A stretch of 44,046 bases of DNA from Rhodopirellula sp. (GCA_013203845.1 JABMPE010000084.1:1-44046); one strand, 5' to 3'; positions 26,498 to 35,865 are shown, numbered from the stretch's first letter. Notes: generated by a model not told the origin, from the letters alone. Numbers and translations: made by a program.

Positions 26498-29400
26498 ATG
26501 AATAATCTGATTCGATGGGCTGTCCGAAATTCGCCCGGCATGAACACGCTGATGATCGCCCTGCTGGTGATCGGTGGGTTTTGCCTGTGGTCGATGCGGC
26601 GCGAAGAATTTCCCGAGTTCGAACTCGAACGCATCGTTATCGCGGTGCCGTATCCCGGCGCGAGTCCTGAAGAAGTCGAAGAAGGCATCTGCCTGAAAAT
26701 TGAAGAAGCCGTCCGCTCGGTCGACGGCATCAAGAAGCAGGTCAGCGTTGCGTCTGAAGGTTCGGGCAGCGTGATTCTGGAGCTGGAATCGTCAGTCAAA
26801 GATGTGCAGCGAGTTTTGAACGAAGTCCGCTCCGAGATCGATCGTATTCCGAGTTTTCCCGAACTGGCCGAAGATCCGGAAGTCGAACAGATCACCATTC
26901 GCAAGCCAGCGATTCGACTGGCCGTGATGGGCCCGGAGTCGGACGACCCTGACGCTGAGTTGAAACTGCGGGAAGTCGCTGAACTGGTTCGCGACGATCT
27001 GCTGCAGCTTTCGACGGTGACTCAGGCCAACCTGATGGGCACGCGTGCGTACCAGATCGACGTTGAGATTTCCGAGGCAAAGTTGCGGGCGCACGGCCTG
27101 AGCCTCAGCCGAGTTGCAGACATTATCCGTCGTGAAAATCTCGAACTGCCGGGCGGTCTGCTCAAAGCTGAGTCCGGAAACATTCTGCTGCGAGGCCGCA
27201 ATAAGCGTGTTACTGGCGAAGAGATCGCGAAAATCCCGCTCGTCACTCGTGAAGGAGGAGTTGTCCTGACGGTTGCTGATCTGGGAGTCGTCAGAGACGA
27301 GTTCGCTGACACCGTTTCGATCAGCCGCGTTGATGGGAAACCGGGACTGGTGATTTCTGTCGATAAAACGTCGAACGAAGATTTGCTCACCATCGCGGCC
27401 GCGGTTCGGAAGTTTGCCACCGAGCGCGAGATGCCTGCCGGCTATTCGCTGTATCCGTGGAAAGATGCCTCGATCGCAGTGCAGGACCGCATGGATCTGC
27501 TGGCGAAGAATGGTCTGCAGGGACTGATTCTTGTGTTCCTGATGCTGGCCATCTTTCTGGAGTTTCGCCTGGCGTTCTGGGTGGCGATGGGAATTCCCGT
27601 CTCAATCCTCGGTGCCTGCGCGATTCTGCTCTACTTCGATCAGACATTGAACATGCTGTCGATGTTTGCCTTCATGATGGCGCTGGGCATCGTTGTCGAC
27701 GATGCCATTGTGACCGGCGAAAATATCTACGCGCATCGCGAGCTGGGGAAACCATTCACTCAGGCGGCGATTGACGGCACGATCGAAGTCTTTCCATCGG
27801 TGCTGGGATCCGTGCTGACTTCCGTGATCGCGTTTGTGCCGCTGATGTTTGTCAGCGGGATCATGGGGAAATTCATTGCTATCCTCCCCGTTACGATCAT
27901 CGCGATGCTGGCCATTTCGTTGTTCGAAAGCACGTTCATTCTGCCGGGACATCTCGCTCACGAAGACAGCTTTTTTTACCGGGCCGTCGGGGCCTTGTTG
28001 TACCCGTTCAAGCCGGTGGTCTGGTTCTTCAACTGGATGAACCAGCATTCGGGACGACTGCTGGACCGGTTCGTCGAGTCGGTTTACCTGCATATCGTTC
28101 GGTTCCTGTTTCGTTTTCCGGCTATCGTGGTTTCTCTGGCGTTAACCGTTCTTATTCTGTCTTTCGGTTTTGTGAAGGCCGGGATGATTCCGTTCGTGAT
28201 CTTTCCAAAACTCGATGGTAACGACGTTCGAGCACAAATCATCTTTCAGGATGGAACGCCCAGTGCCATTACCAATGCCGCAACACAACGGCTGGAACAG
28301 GCTATCCAGACGGTCGCGGCGAAATATCGATCGAGCGACGGTGGCAGCATCCTGAAGACAATGCATCGCACGGTTGGTTCAACCGAATCCAGTAACCCTG
28401 CTGATGCCATGCCGCAAGGTGCCGGCAGTCATATCGGCAGCGTGAGCCTCGAACTGGTTGACACAAGCGAGCGCACGATCCGAAGCAACCAGCTGCTGGC
28501 TGAATGGAGAGAAGCGGCCGGCGATTTTCCGGGCGCCGACAGTATCACCTTCGACAGTCAGAACATGGGGCCCGGCGGTGTCCCGGTTGAATTCAAGTTG
28601 CTGGCGCGGAGTGAGGACCTGAAGCAACTGGAAGCGGCTGTCGAAGAATCCAAAGTTCGACTCGCCGAGTATCCCGGAGTTTACGACGTTGCTGACGATT
28701 CGACTCCAGGCAAAGTGGAGTTCCGCATCAAAATCAAAGAGCGGGCTCGGGCCATGGGAATCCCACTGTTTGAACTGGCTGACACTGTTCGAGCGTCATA
28801 TTTCGGTGCGGAAGTCATGCGGCTGCAACGCGGTCGCCACGAAGTCAAACTGATGGTCCGTTATCCCGATGCTGACCGCCGCTCGCTGGCCAACTTCGAT
28901 CAGATCCGGATTCGAGGTACTGACGGTGCCGAGTACCCGATTACGGAACTGGCGGACGTTGAAGTTACACGCGGTGCTTCGGAGATCAATCGTGTCGACC
29001 AGCTTCGATCGATCACGGTTTCCAGTGACTTGAACGAACAGATTGAAGGTGCGAACGCCAGCAACATCGTCAACGACCTGAAAACGAGTTTCATGCCCGA
29101 GTTGATGGAGAAGTACCCTGGTGTCCGAGTTCGCTGGGAAGGTCAGGAAGCGGAAAGCAAAGATTCGATCAGAAGCCTCATGGTCGGTCTGGCTCTGGCG
29201 ATGATCGGCATGTACATCCTGCTCACCATCCAGTTCACGTCGTACCTGCAGCCGATTCTGATCATGATGATCATCCCGTTCGGTTGCATCGGAGCCATCG
29301 CTGGCCACTTCTGGCTGGGGCTGCCCGTGACGATGTTCAGTCTGTTCGGGCTGGTCGCGCTGACGGGAGTTGTCGTCAACGATTCGATCGTGCTGATCGA

Positions 29401-29734
29401 CTTCATTAATAACCGCATGGCCGACGGGATGCCTCTGCAGGATGCGGTCATCGATGCCGGTCGCCGTCGCTTCCGTCCGGTGCTGCTGACGTCAGTCACG
29501 ACCGTTGCCGGCCTGACGCCGATCCTGATGGAAACCTCACTGCAGGCTCAATTTCTGATCCCGATGGCGACCAGTCTGAGCTTCGGCATCATGATGTCGA
29601 CGGTGCTCGTATTGATTCTGGTCCCGTCGTTCTACTGCATTCTGGACATCCTCTTCAAAATCGGACCTCGTCCGGAAGAGGCTCCGCTCGAAAAGCATCA
29701 GACGTTGCCTGCTGAGTCCATCCTGACTGGATAG
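26498..29734 (+). CDS. RND family efflux pump, AcrB/HAE-type
   Basis: A 1078-residue inner-membrane proton-driven transporter of the RND family. Membrane segments TM1 (about 15-33), TM2-TM6 (about 335-500) and TM7-TM12 (from about 545 and about 890-1050) bracket two large periplasmic loops. The proton-relay acids in TM4 are present: VVDDAI with Asp401 and Asp402. TM10 reads GVVVNDSIVLIDF (Asn961 and Asp962), where AcrB has a Lys nearby, so the coupling site differs. The start ATG 26498 fits MNNLIRWAVRNSPGM. With the adaptor it would form an export system; no outer-membrane factor gene is nearby, so it probably uses a shared TolC-like channel. Substrate unknown. Its stop is 10 bp from the stop of the kinase gene on the other strand. 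Confidence 0.93.
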   Translation: MNNLIRWAVRNSPGMNTLMIALLVIGGFCLWSMRREEFPEFELERIVIAVPYPGASPEEVEEGICLKIEEAVRSVDGIKKQVSVASEGSGSVILELESSVKDVQRVLNEVRSEIDRIPSFPELAEDPEVEQITIRKPAIRLAVMGPESDDPDAELKLREVAELVRDDLLQLSTVTQANLMGTRAYQIDVEISEAKLRAHGLSLSRVADIIRRENLELPGGLLKAESGNILLRGRNKRVTGEEIAKIPLVTREGGVVLTVADLGVVRDEFADTVSISRVDGKPGLVISVDKTSNEDLLTIAAAVRKFATEREMPAGYSLYPWKDASIAVQDRMDLLAKNGLQGLILVFLMLAIFLEFRLAFWVAMGIPVSILGACAILLYFDQTLNMLSMFAFMMALGIVVDDAIVTGENIYAHRELGKPFTQAAIDGTIEVFPSVLGSVLTSVIAFVPLMFVSGIMGKFIAILPVTIIAMLAISLFESTFILPGHLAHEDSFFYRAVGALLYPFKPVVWFFNWMNQHSGRLLDRFVESVYLHIVRFLFRFPAIVVSLALTVLILSFGFVKAGMIPFVIFPKLDGNDVRAQIIFQDGTPSAITNAATQRLEQAIQTVAAKYRSSDGGSILKTMHRTVGSTESSNPADAMPQGAGSHIGSVSLELVDTSERTIRSNQLLAEWREAAGDFPGADSITFDSQNMGPGGVPVEFKLLARSEDLKQLEAAVEESKVRLAEYPGVYDVADDSTPGKVEFRIKIKERARAMGIPLFELADTVRASYFGAEVMRLQRGRHEVKLMVRYPDADRRSLANFDQIRIRGTDGAEYPITELADVEVTRGASEINRVDQLRSITVSSDLNEQIEGANASNIVNDLKTSFMPELMEKYPGVRVRWEGQEAESKDSIRSLMVGLALAMIGMYILLTIQFTSYLQPILIMMIIPFGCIGAIAGHFWLGLPVTMFSLFGLVALTGVVVNDSIVLIDFINNRMADGMPLQDAVIDAGRRRFRPVLLTSVTTVAGLTPILMETSLQAQFLIPMATSLSFGIMMSTVLVLILVPSFYCILDILFKIGPRPEEAPLEKHQTLPAESILTG

Positions 29735-29744
29735 ATCTGCCGTC

Positions 29745-32700
29745 TTAATCGTCGTCCAGATGAGCAATGATGGCCTGACGGGCGGCGGCCGTGTCGTAGG
29801 CGACGTATTTTTCGATGCGTTTTCTTTCCAGCTCGATCAGCGTTGCCTGGTTCGTTCCTTTGGCTTCGGCGATCTGTTTGTCGTAGTCGGCGACTTTGTC
29901 GGAAACCGTTTTCCGGGCGGACGTGTGAATTGAAATCGCTTCGTCGCCGAATGCCGCGATGGCCTTGTCGAGCTGTGTCTGGGCAGCAGCGGAAGGTCGT
30001 TTTGCGGCGTCGGCAACGGTGAGAGCGAATTCGCGGATGCCGCCCGCGAAGGTGACGATTCGGCGAGCGTTCTCATCGAAGACGGCTGGTTCGTCGGGAT
30101 CATGGCCGCGCAGCTTCTGCAACAACGTGGTCAGTTCAGTGAGGCTTTCGGAGTAGCGTCCCTGGTCCGCCTGCAGCCACGCCAGACCTTCATAGGTAAG
30201 CAGGTTGTCGGGGTGGAAAAGTTTCACGCGTTCGAAGTGTTTCTGAGCCTCACGGTCCTCGCGATTCCGGTGCTGAATAATGGCCCAGGTGATCTGCGCG
30301 TCGGGCTCATCACCGACCAGGCGGCTGGCGGTGAGATAATCGGCCTGAGCCGCTGGCGGTACGCCTCGACGCGCTCCGGGCTCCCAGTAGGCGGCCAGAA
30401 GTTTCTTAACCGCGTCTTTGGCGGCTGGCGTGAGGCGATCCTGTTCCGGTGGAGTTGCGTCCGGTCGGAACAGCTTCGGCAGTTGAGACTGCTCGCCGAT
30501 CTTCACTTGAGCCATCTCGTTTCGCAGATAATCGAACAGCTCGGTCGGCTCCAGATGCACATCCTGATTGCGGTCGCCGTTGCCCGAGTAGGCGTCGGCG
30601 ACAAACCAGCCGAACAGACCATGCTGTTTCTCAGCCCAGTCCAGTCCTCGCTGATCCGCCGTGCTGGCGGCGATTGCCCATGTCGTGCGGAACTCAGCCG
30701 GGTCTTTCTCAGGCTTCAGTGACTCGATCATGCGTGCGGCGGACAGCTGTCGCTGCTGATCGGCTCCGTTTCCGACTCGCGAGCAATCCAGTAGCAGTAG
30801 TTTTTCCCGAGCCGGACAGTTTTCAAGTTGTTCACGCAGCCAGCTCAGCGAGATCCCTGATTCCGTAATTCGAGTCAGGTCGAAGTCTTTGGCGGCCAGA
30901 AACGAAAGTCCGTCGTCGGCGACATAAGCGTGACCGGCGAAGAAGATGATCACTTCACTGGCGATGTCCGTCCTGCCCAGCCAGTCCGGAATCGCCTGCT
31001 CGATGCGTACGCGAGTCTCGTCAACCAGCAGCAACGTGTTGTCAGGCTTGCAGCCGTACCGGTTCTGCAGTGTCTCGTGCAGAAGCTTCGCGTCCGCGGC
31101 GGTCCACTCGAGTTTTGACAGCGTGTTGTCATCGTAGTTTTGAATTCCGATCACGATGGCGAATCGGTTTTCGTGGACAGGTCGCAGAGCATCGATAGCA
31201 GCGACGTCGTTCTGTTCGCGAGTGCTGTCGTAGCTCAGTTCCACTTTGTCGGTGCGACGCAAATCGGATAGTGCCGCGGACTGGCCGTTGATCGTGATGG
31301 AGCATTCTTTCGCGACGACAAACACTTTGCGATCCGCGTCTCCGTCACTGACGATCAGCGTGGAACTGTCGGGGCGAATCTCCAGCAGATTGCCGGTGTG
31401 GAGAAACTGCCGCAGCGAATTAACCTCGATGATGTCTGCGTTGTGGACCACGGTGACGCGATCACCTGCTGCAAGATCGCCGGGTTTCAGAATTCGTCCT
31501 TCAACAATTCTGTTGCCGTTAATGGTGACGGTGCATTCTTCAGCAAGCGGCAGCTTGATCAACGCTGTTTTTCCCTGACGGTTGACTTCGATCGTCAGCG
31601 ACGCCGCGAGAACGTCTCTCAAATATCCATTGAGCCTGCGTTTCTGCAGTGCGACGATTTCTGTCGCGGCCCGCGCCGCGGCCAGTTTCGGATCCGGAAC
31701 ATGCCGGACCGTGACCTGATCGTCGGGCTTCAAATCCGCCAGCAGAGCACGCTCGCCATTCAGCAGGATTCTTGTGGTCTCGGTTGCGCGAACCGTCAGC
31801 TCCGTGCGTTTGGAACCTTCAGTGATCTGCAGCGTGATCTGCTCATTGTTCGGGGAGACCGCCGTCAGGTAACCAATACTTTCATCAGGCCGCGAGACCG
31901 CGATTTCGAGCACTGCCCGTCCGTCGTCGGTCTTCGTATTCTTAATGCTGACGTGATCGTCCGGCTGCAGATCGCGCGAGGTAATATACGTTTTCTCGTT
32001 GAGCAGAATTTTCGGCGAACGACCAATTTTGATTTCCTGCGGGATGCCGTCCGCACCCGTGATCGTGAAGAAGCCACGGTCGATTTCAACGCGACCAACA
32101 ACGCCTTCAACAGGAACGCTTGTGTCAGTGACTTTCTCTTTCTCACCCGAATTGCCGGGCAGGAACAGCATCAGCAGACTGAGAATCAGACTTCCGCAGA
32201 ACGCGGCAATCGCAATGTTTCGTCTTGTCGAATCGGTTCCTTCGTCGGCGGGAGCGTCGTATCCCGTCTTCACGATTTTGAGGTCAATCTGAAGTTCCGA
32301 CAGCGCTTCCGCCGCTGACTGATATCGCTGAGTCTGATCTTTCGAAACCAGTTTCTGAACGACACGTGCCAGGTCTTCGGGGACGCCTTCCAGGACGCGG
32401 CTGATTTCGGGCAGTTTTCGATCCGGCGCGGCGTGCCACATCATCCACCCAATTTGCCGGTCGCGACCGAATGCATTGAGGCCCGGAAACAGCGATTCAA
32501 AATTCGGCCCGCACATCAGTTCGTAAGCGGCGAAGCCGAGCGAGTAGAGATCGCTGGCCGGTCCGACTTCGCCGAAATCTTCGGACATGACTTCCGGGGC
32601 CATGTATTTGGTCGTGCCTTTGAGCAGGCTGCCATCTTCGTCGCTGACTCGCCGCGATAATCCGAAGTCACCGATTTTGATGCGCTTGCGCGAGTCGATC

Positions 32701-33098
32701 ATCATGTTGGCTGGTTTGATGTCTCCATGCACGATGCCCTGCGAATGCAGATACTTCAATGCCCGCAGGCAGTGTGCGAGCGTCGTGCGGACGGACTTCA
32801 GATCAAGCGGTTCCGTCGCAATGCGGTCCGCGAGGTTGCCCTGCATCAGCTCCATGATCAGCCAGCCGCGATCCCGGTCGATATCGTAGAACGTGATGAT
32901 GTTCGGATGCTGAAGCTGTGCGAGCAGTTGAGCTTCCTGCCAGTACCGATCCATCTGCTCGGGCATCTGCAGGTACTGCTCGTGGATCTGCTTGATCGCG
33001 ACCTCACGCCCCAGATCCGTATCTCTGGCTCGGTAAACCGTGGCAAAGCTGCCGGCTCCTACTTTCTCTAACAGTTCGTAACGAGAATCCGAAGCCAC
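29745..33098 (-). CDS. Membrane-bound Ser/Thr kinase fused to repeats and a caspase-like domain
   Basis: A 1117-residue protein. The cytoplasmic N-terminal Hanks-type kinase (about 7-265) has glycine loop GAGSFATV, VAIK Lys36, catalytic HGDIKPAN (Asp126, non-RD because Gly replaces Arg), DFG 144-146 and APE. A membrane helix at about 294-313 follows. Outside are four beta-rich modules of about 60-80 residues (332-628, each ending in a ILLNG/ITING plus LxPxDxV pattern), then a C14-caspase-like region (about 645-870) with FAIVIGIQNY, FFAGHAYV (His723) and LLLLDCSRVG (Cys772, Ser773), and a TPR-like and coiled C-terminal part. In the usual motif DxCHSG the catalytic Cys would align with Ser773. 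GTG start 33098 has GGGAG 8 bases upstream. A signalling receptor; the caspase part may be inactive. Confidence 0.88.
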   Translation of the reverse strand: MASDSRYELLEKVGAGSFATVYRARDTDLGREVAIKQIHEQYLQMPEQMDRYWQEAQLLAQLQHPNIITFYDIDRDRGWLIMELMQGNLADRIATEPLDLKSVRTTLAHCLRALKYLHSQGIVHGDIKPANMMIDSRKRIKIGDFGLSRRVSDEDGSLLKGTTKYMAPEVMSEDFGEVGPASDLYSLGFAAYELMCGPNFESLFPGLNAFGRDRQIGWMMWHAAPDRKLPEISRVLEGVPEDLARVVQKLVSKDQTQRYQSAAEALSELQIDLKIVKTGYDAPADEGTDSTRRNIAIAAFCGSLILSLLMLFLPGNSGEKEKVTDTSVPVEGVVGRVEIDRGFFTITGADGIPQEIKIGRSPKILLNEKTYITSRDLQPDDHVSIKNTKTDDGRAVLEIAVSRPDESIGYLTAVSPNNEQITLQITEGSKRTELTVRATETTRILLNGERALLADLKPDDQVTVRHVPDPKLAAARAATEIVALQKRRLNGYLRDVLAASLTIEVNRQGKTALIKLPLAEECTVTINGNRIVEGRILKPGDLAAGDRVTVVHNADIIEVNSLRQFLHTGNLLEIRPDSSTLIVSDGDADRKVFVVAKECSITINGQSAALSDLRRTDKVELSYDSTREQNDVAAIDALRPVHENRFAIVIGIQNYDDNTLSKLEWTAADAKLLHETLQNRYGCKPDNTLLLVDETRVRIEQAIPDWLGRTDIASEVIIFFAGHAYVADDGLSFLAAKDFDLTRITESGISLSWLREQLENCPAREKLLLLDCSRVGNGADQQRQLSAARMIESLKPEKDPAEFRTTWAIAASTADQRGLDWAEKQHGLFGWFVADAYSGNGDRNQDVHLEPTELFDYLRNEMAQVKIGEQSQLPKLFRPDATPPEQDRLTPAAKDAVKKLLAAYWEPGARRGVPPAAQADYLTASRLVGDEPDAQITWAIIQHRNREDREAQKHFERVKLFHPDNLLTYEGLAWLQADQGRYSESLTELTTLLQKLRGHDPDEPAVFDENARRIVTFAGGIREFALTVADAAKRPSAAAQTQLDKAIAAFGDEAISIHTSARKTVSDKVADYDKQIAEAKGTNQATLIELERKRIEKYVAYDTAAARQAIIAHLDDD

Positions 33099-33163
33099 GA
33101 AGCATGCTCCCAGTGGAATTGTGAGTCTCAGCAGACTGACAGTTTTAACAGGCAGATAATTTT

Positions 33164-33230
33164 AACGCAGAGGCATGAAGACACTGAGGATGACCGGATA
33201 TTTTCTCTGCTTCTCCGTGCCTTCGTGGTT
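33164..33230. repeat. Degenerate inverted repeat (AACGCAGAGGCA... type)
   Basis: Left arm AACGCAGAGGCATGAAGA and right arm, read in reverse complement, AACCACGAAGGCACGGAGAA align over about 26 bases with roughly 18 matches, with an AT-rich centre (ATGACCGGATATTTT). Similar purine-rich 'AACGCAGAGGC' arms recur between genes in many planctomycete and other bacterial genomes in my recollection. It lies between upp and the kinase gene; it could be a non-coding mobile repeat or a stem that affects both transcripts. Confidence 0.5.
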
Positions 33231-33280
33231 GGAAACCGTCCTGACGACAATCCCGTTGAAACGAATTCAGCATCAGTTTC

Positions 33281-33919
33281 TCAACTGCGGAGTGTATTGA
33301 ACAGTCGGTCTCCGGCGTCGCCGAGCCCGGGGACGATGTATTTCCTGTCGTTCAGGCATTCATCAATGGACGCGGTGATGATTTCGGTTTCCGGGAACTG
33401 GTCGTGTACGGCGGCAATTCCTTCAGGCGACGCGATCATGACGACGAGTTTCGTCTTCGGAACACCCCACTGACGCAGCACGTCCAGAGCCAGGCACGCG
33501 GACCCGCCCGTTGCCAGCATGGGGTCAAGAACCAGTGCGACGTCTGAAGGTCCGGTCGGTGGTAGCTTGCGGTAATACTCGACGGGCTTCGCGGTGGCTT
33601 CGTCGCGGAACAAACCCAGATGCCAGACCTCGGCCGTCGGGATGACATTCAGCAGCGGATCCACCAGCCCCAGGCCGGCTCGCAGAATCGGAACAAGGGC
33701 GATTGTTTGCGACAGGACTTTTGCCGGAGCATTGGCCACTGGCGTTTTGACCGTCGTGTCTGCCAGCTCAAAATCTTCCGTCGCGACACTGGCAAGAAGC
33801 GTGGCGATGATGTGCGTCAAGGTGCGAAACTCAGCAGGACTGGTCGCCTCGTCCCGCAGTTTTCCGAGATGATGCTGCACCAGGGGATGGTCCACATGTC
33901 GCAGGAGTTTGCTGGTCAT
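33281..33919 (-). CDS. upp: Uracil phosphoribosyltransferase
   Basis: Upp converts uracil and PRPP to UMP, the main uracil-salvage step, in the cytosol. The 212-residue protein (E. coli Upp: 208) has the type I PRT fold, with the PRPP-binding loop DPMLATGGSA at about 132-141, the N-terminal HPLVQHHLGKLRD, and the C-terminal uracil loop YIVPGLGDAGDR (about 195-206). ATG 33919 has GGGA 8-11 bases upstream and fits the known start. An unknown membrane protein gene lies 126 bp upstream on the same strand. All main features of the family are present. Confidence 0.96.
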   Translation of the reverse strand: MTSKLLRHVDHPLVQHHLGKLRDEATSPAEFRTLTHIIATLLASVATEDFELADTTVKTPVANAPAKVLSQTIALVPILRAGLGLVDPLLNVIPTAEVWHLGLFRDEATAKPVEYYRKLPPTGPSDVALVLDPMLATGGSACLALDVLRQWGVPKTKLVVMIASPEGIAAVHDQFPETEIITASIDECLNDRKYIVPGLGDAGDRLFNTLRS

Positions 33920-34045
33920 GGTTCAATTCCCAATTCGTACTGAGACGTTCTGGCCAGCTGGTGCAGAAAGCGCAGCGTTGAAACGCCCTGTGCAATTCTC
34001 AAGTTTCAGTTTTGATGATAGTTTCTGTGTGTTGAACACGGCCAA

Positions 34046-34939
34046 TCAACTGACAGGTTCTTCCCGCTCGGCTCGTGAATATCCCAGGCCGATGGTCGCC
34101 GCAAGCAGGCCGGTCGCACACCAGAACAAGGCATTGTCTCGTGATGAGCTGTGGGAGTGCGTTACGTTCACGTTGCCATTTTCATTCGAGCTGGTCGTGT
34201 TTCGTTTAGCAGAGGCGTCGAAGGCCGGCCTTGGTAACGCTCGTGTGGATCCTCGCATGGCTGCATTCGAGCCGGTGCCCTCCTCGACTGCTGACTGCAG
34301 TGTCGATCCCAGAACCCAGCAGAACAGAACAATGGCAACGCTCGTGAGCAACGGTTCCGGAATCGAATTCGAGTCTCGATTCAACGCTCGATCCATGACA
34401 GATGGTTGGCTCGTCTGGCCGTTCGGTGGTGAAGACGTTGAATCGACCCGGCTGCGGGATTCAGCGTGAAGCCACCATCCGCACAGGGCCGCTCCGGCCA
34501 GCAGAAATCCCCCCGTGATGGCGCTACCGGCAACTCCGAGCACGGTCGCGCCTCCGGTTCCAAGAATCGCCGCTGACAAAGCAACCGATCGAGCGGTCGA
34601 TGCCAGGACAACGCCAATCGCCCCGGCCAGCGTCAGGGTGGCTCCCAGATAGAAAACGCTTCCCCGCGTCCCTGGGGAGAGAACCGAAACGACGGGTAAC
34701 TCGCCCGTTGCTGAATGAGCGAGTCCGAGAATCGCCAGCCCGATGAAAATCAGCGACTGAAAGATGATCGATCCGGGAACCGGCCATCGCGTCGAACCCA
34801 ACGTCTCTGAATCTCTGTCCTGCTTCGGTGGCGTATCCTGTTTCGGCGAATCGTGTGCCGTCCGCTCGGTGAGCGAGAGGTACATCCCGGTAATTGCAAT
34901 CAGACTGCCGACGACAACGGTTACACTCACTGAATCCAC
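34046..34939 (-). CDS. Unknown multi-span membrane protein
   Basis: About 297 residues from GTG 34939, or 328 from GTG 35032. The extra 31 residues of the longer version are Arg/Pro-rich with no hydrophobic sequence, so the shorter start is preferred, but neither has a strong ribosome site. Predicted membrane helices: one near the start (SVTVVVGSLIAITGMYL), one around FQSLIFIGLAILGLA, two or three in the Gly/Ala-rich block (VFYLGATLTLAGAIGVVLA, ILGTGGATVLGVAG), one near LLTSVAIVLFCWVLG, and one at the C terminus. Polar Ser/Thr/Asn-rich loops separate them. I do not recognise the family. It is divergent from the small anchored protein at 35199. Confidence 0.5.
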   Translation of the reverse strand: MDSVSVTVVVGSLIAITGMYLSLTERTAHDSPKQDTPPKQDRDSETLGSTRWPVPGSIIFQSLIFIGLAILGLAHSATGELPVVSVLSPGTRGSVFYLGATLTLAGAIGVVLASTARSVALSAAILGTGGATVLGVAGSAITGGFLLAGAALCGWWLHAESRSRVDSTSSPPNGQTSQPSVMDRALNRDSNSIPEPLLTSVAIVLFCWVLGSTLQSAVEEGTGSNAAMRGSTRALPRPAFDASAKRNTTSSNENGNVNVTHSHSSSRDNALFWCATGLLAATIGLGYSRAEREEPVS

Positions 34940-35198
34940 TCGCAAAGGCCTGGAATTTGCCGGATGACATTTGGGTTCGACAGTTGCTGGAGAACCGCGA
35001 GGCCTCTGGCGAAGATCTCTCACGCGGAACACCAGCGTGCGTTATCCTAAGAATCGGTCCCGGCGGATGCACGCGGCAGACGAAGTACGCATCAGACTGA
35101 AACTGTGGCGGGCGCAACCGGGTACTCGATCGTAAGTCCGTGAAATTCTCAACTCATTTGACGACTGATTCTGCAGGACATTTCTGCCAGGCACTGGC

Positions 35199-35855
35199 AT
35201 GAGCGACGGTTCTGAAACATCTCCCCCTGACGACAAAGTGACTGGCATCCCGTCTCTGTTGCTGCTGAGCGGCTTTCTTGTGGCAGCGACAGTCGGCTCA
35301 GCCCTGTTCGTCCTGCCCGGCGAATCTCAGACACCGACGGTTTCATCGGCGCTGGCAATTCCGCCCGAAGATGCTGTGAACGTGTTGCCAAACCTTTCCC
35401 GCGCAACTGATTCCAGGGAAGCGGTTCAGACCATCGTGCCCGCTGAGGCGACCATAGAACCTCTCGATCCGGAAACGGCAAGGCTCAGCCAGTTGCTGGT
35501 TGGCGACTGGCGGCAGGACTTTCACGGAGAACGAATTCTGTCGATAAAAGCCGACGGCTCAGCGACCATGACGATTCTGCCGAGCGTTTTCTTTACAGTC
35601 GTCTTCGGCCAAAAGATCGATGTGACGATGTTCTGGTCGATCAAAGACGGTCACATGGACTATGGAATCAGCGGCGGGACGCCCGAAGACAAAGTCAAAA
35701 TGGCGGCCAGCACGTGGGGCGATCACTGGGTCGAGAAAATCATCACCCTGGATGACACGAAACTCGACCTGCTGTCCGTCGACGGCACCAGCCATTCGAT
35801 CTGGGAACGCGTGAATCCAAACGGGCCGCCAGAAGCCGAAACTCCAACACCGTAG
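35199..35855 (+). CDS. Unknown small anchored protein with lipocalin-like region
   Basis: A 218-residue protein. A polar N terminus (about 1-16) leads into one membrane helix (about 17-40, IPSLLLLSGFLVAATVGSALF). A linker follows, then about 120 residues of beta-rich sequence (VGDWRQ, ILSIKADGSATMTILP, VTMFWSIKDGHMDY, WVEKIITLDDTKLDLL) with the Trp-rich pattern of small lipocalin-like or ligand-binding barrels. No catalytic motif. ATG 35199 is the first start in frame, with a weak AGG site. Divergent from the unknown membrane gene and convergent with the second MoxR gene. Function not recognised. Confidence 0.6.
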   Translation: MSDGSETSPPDDKVTGIPSLLLLSGFLVAATVGSALFVLPGESQTPTVSSALAIPPEDAVNVLPNLSRATDSREAVQTIVPAEATIEPLDPETARLSQLLVGDWRQDFHGERILSIKADGSATMTILPSVFFTVVFGQKIDVTMFWSIKDGHMDYGISGGTPEDKVKMAASTWGDHWVEKIITLDDTKLDLLSVDGTSHSIWERVNPNGPPEAETPTP

Positions 35856-35865
35856 GACATCGCCA

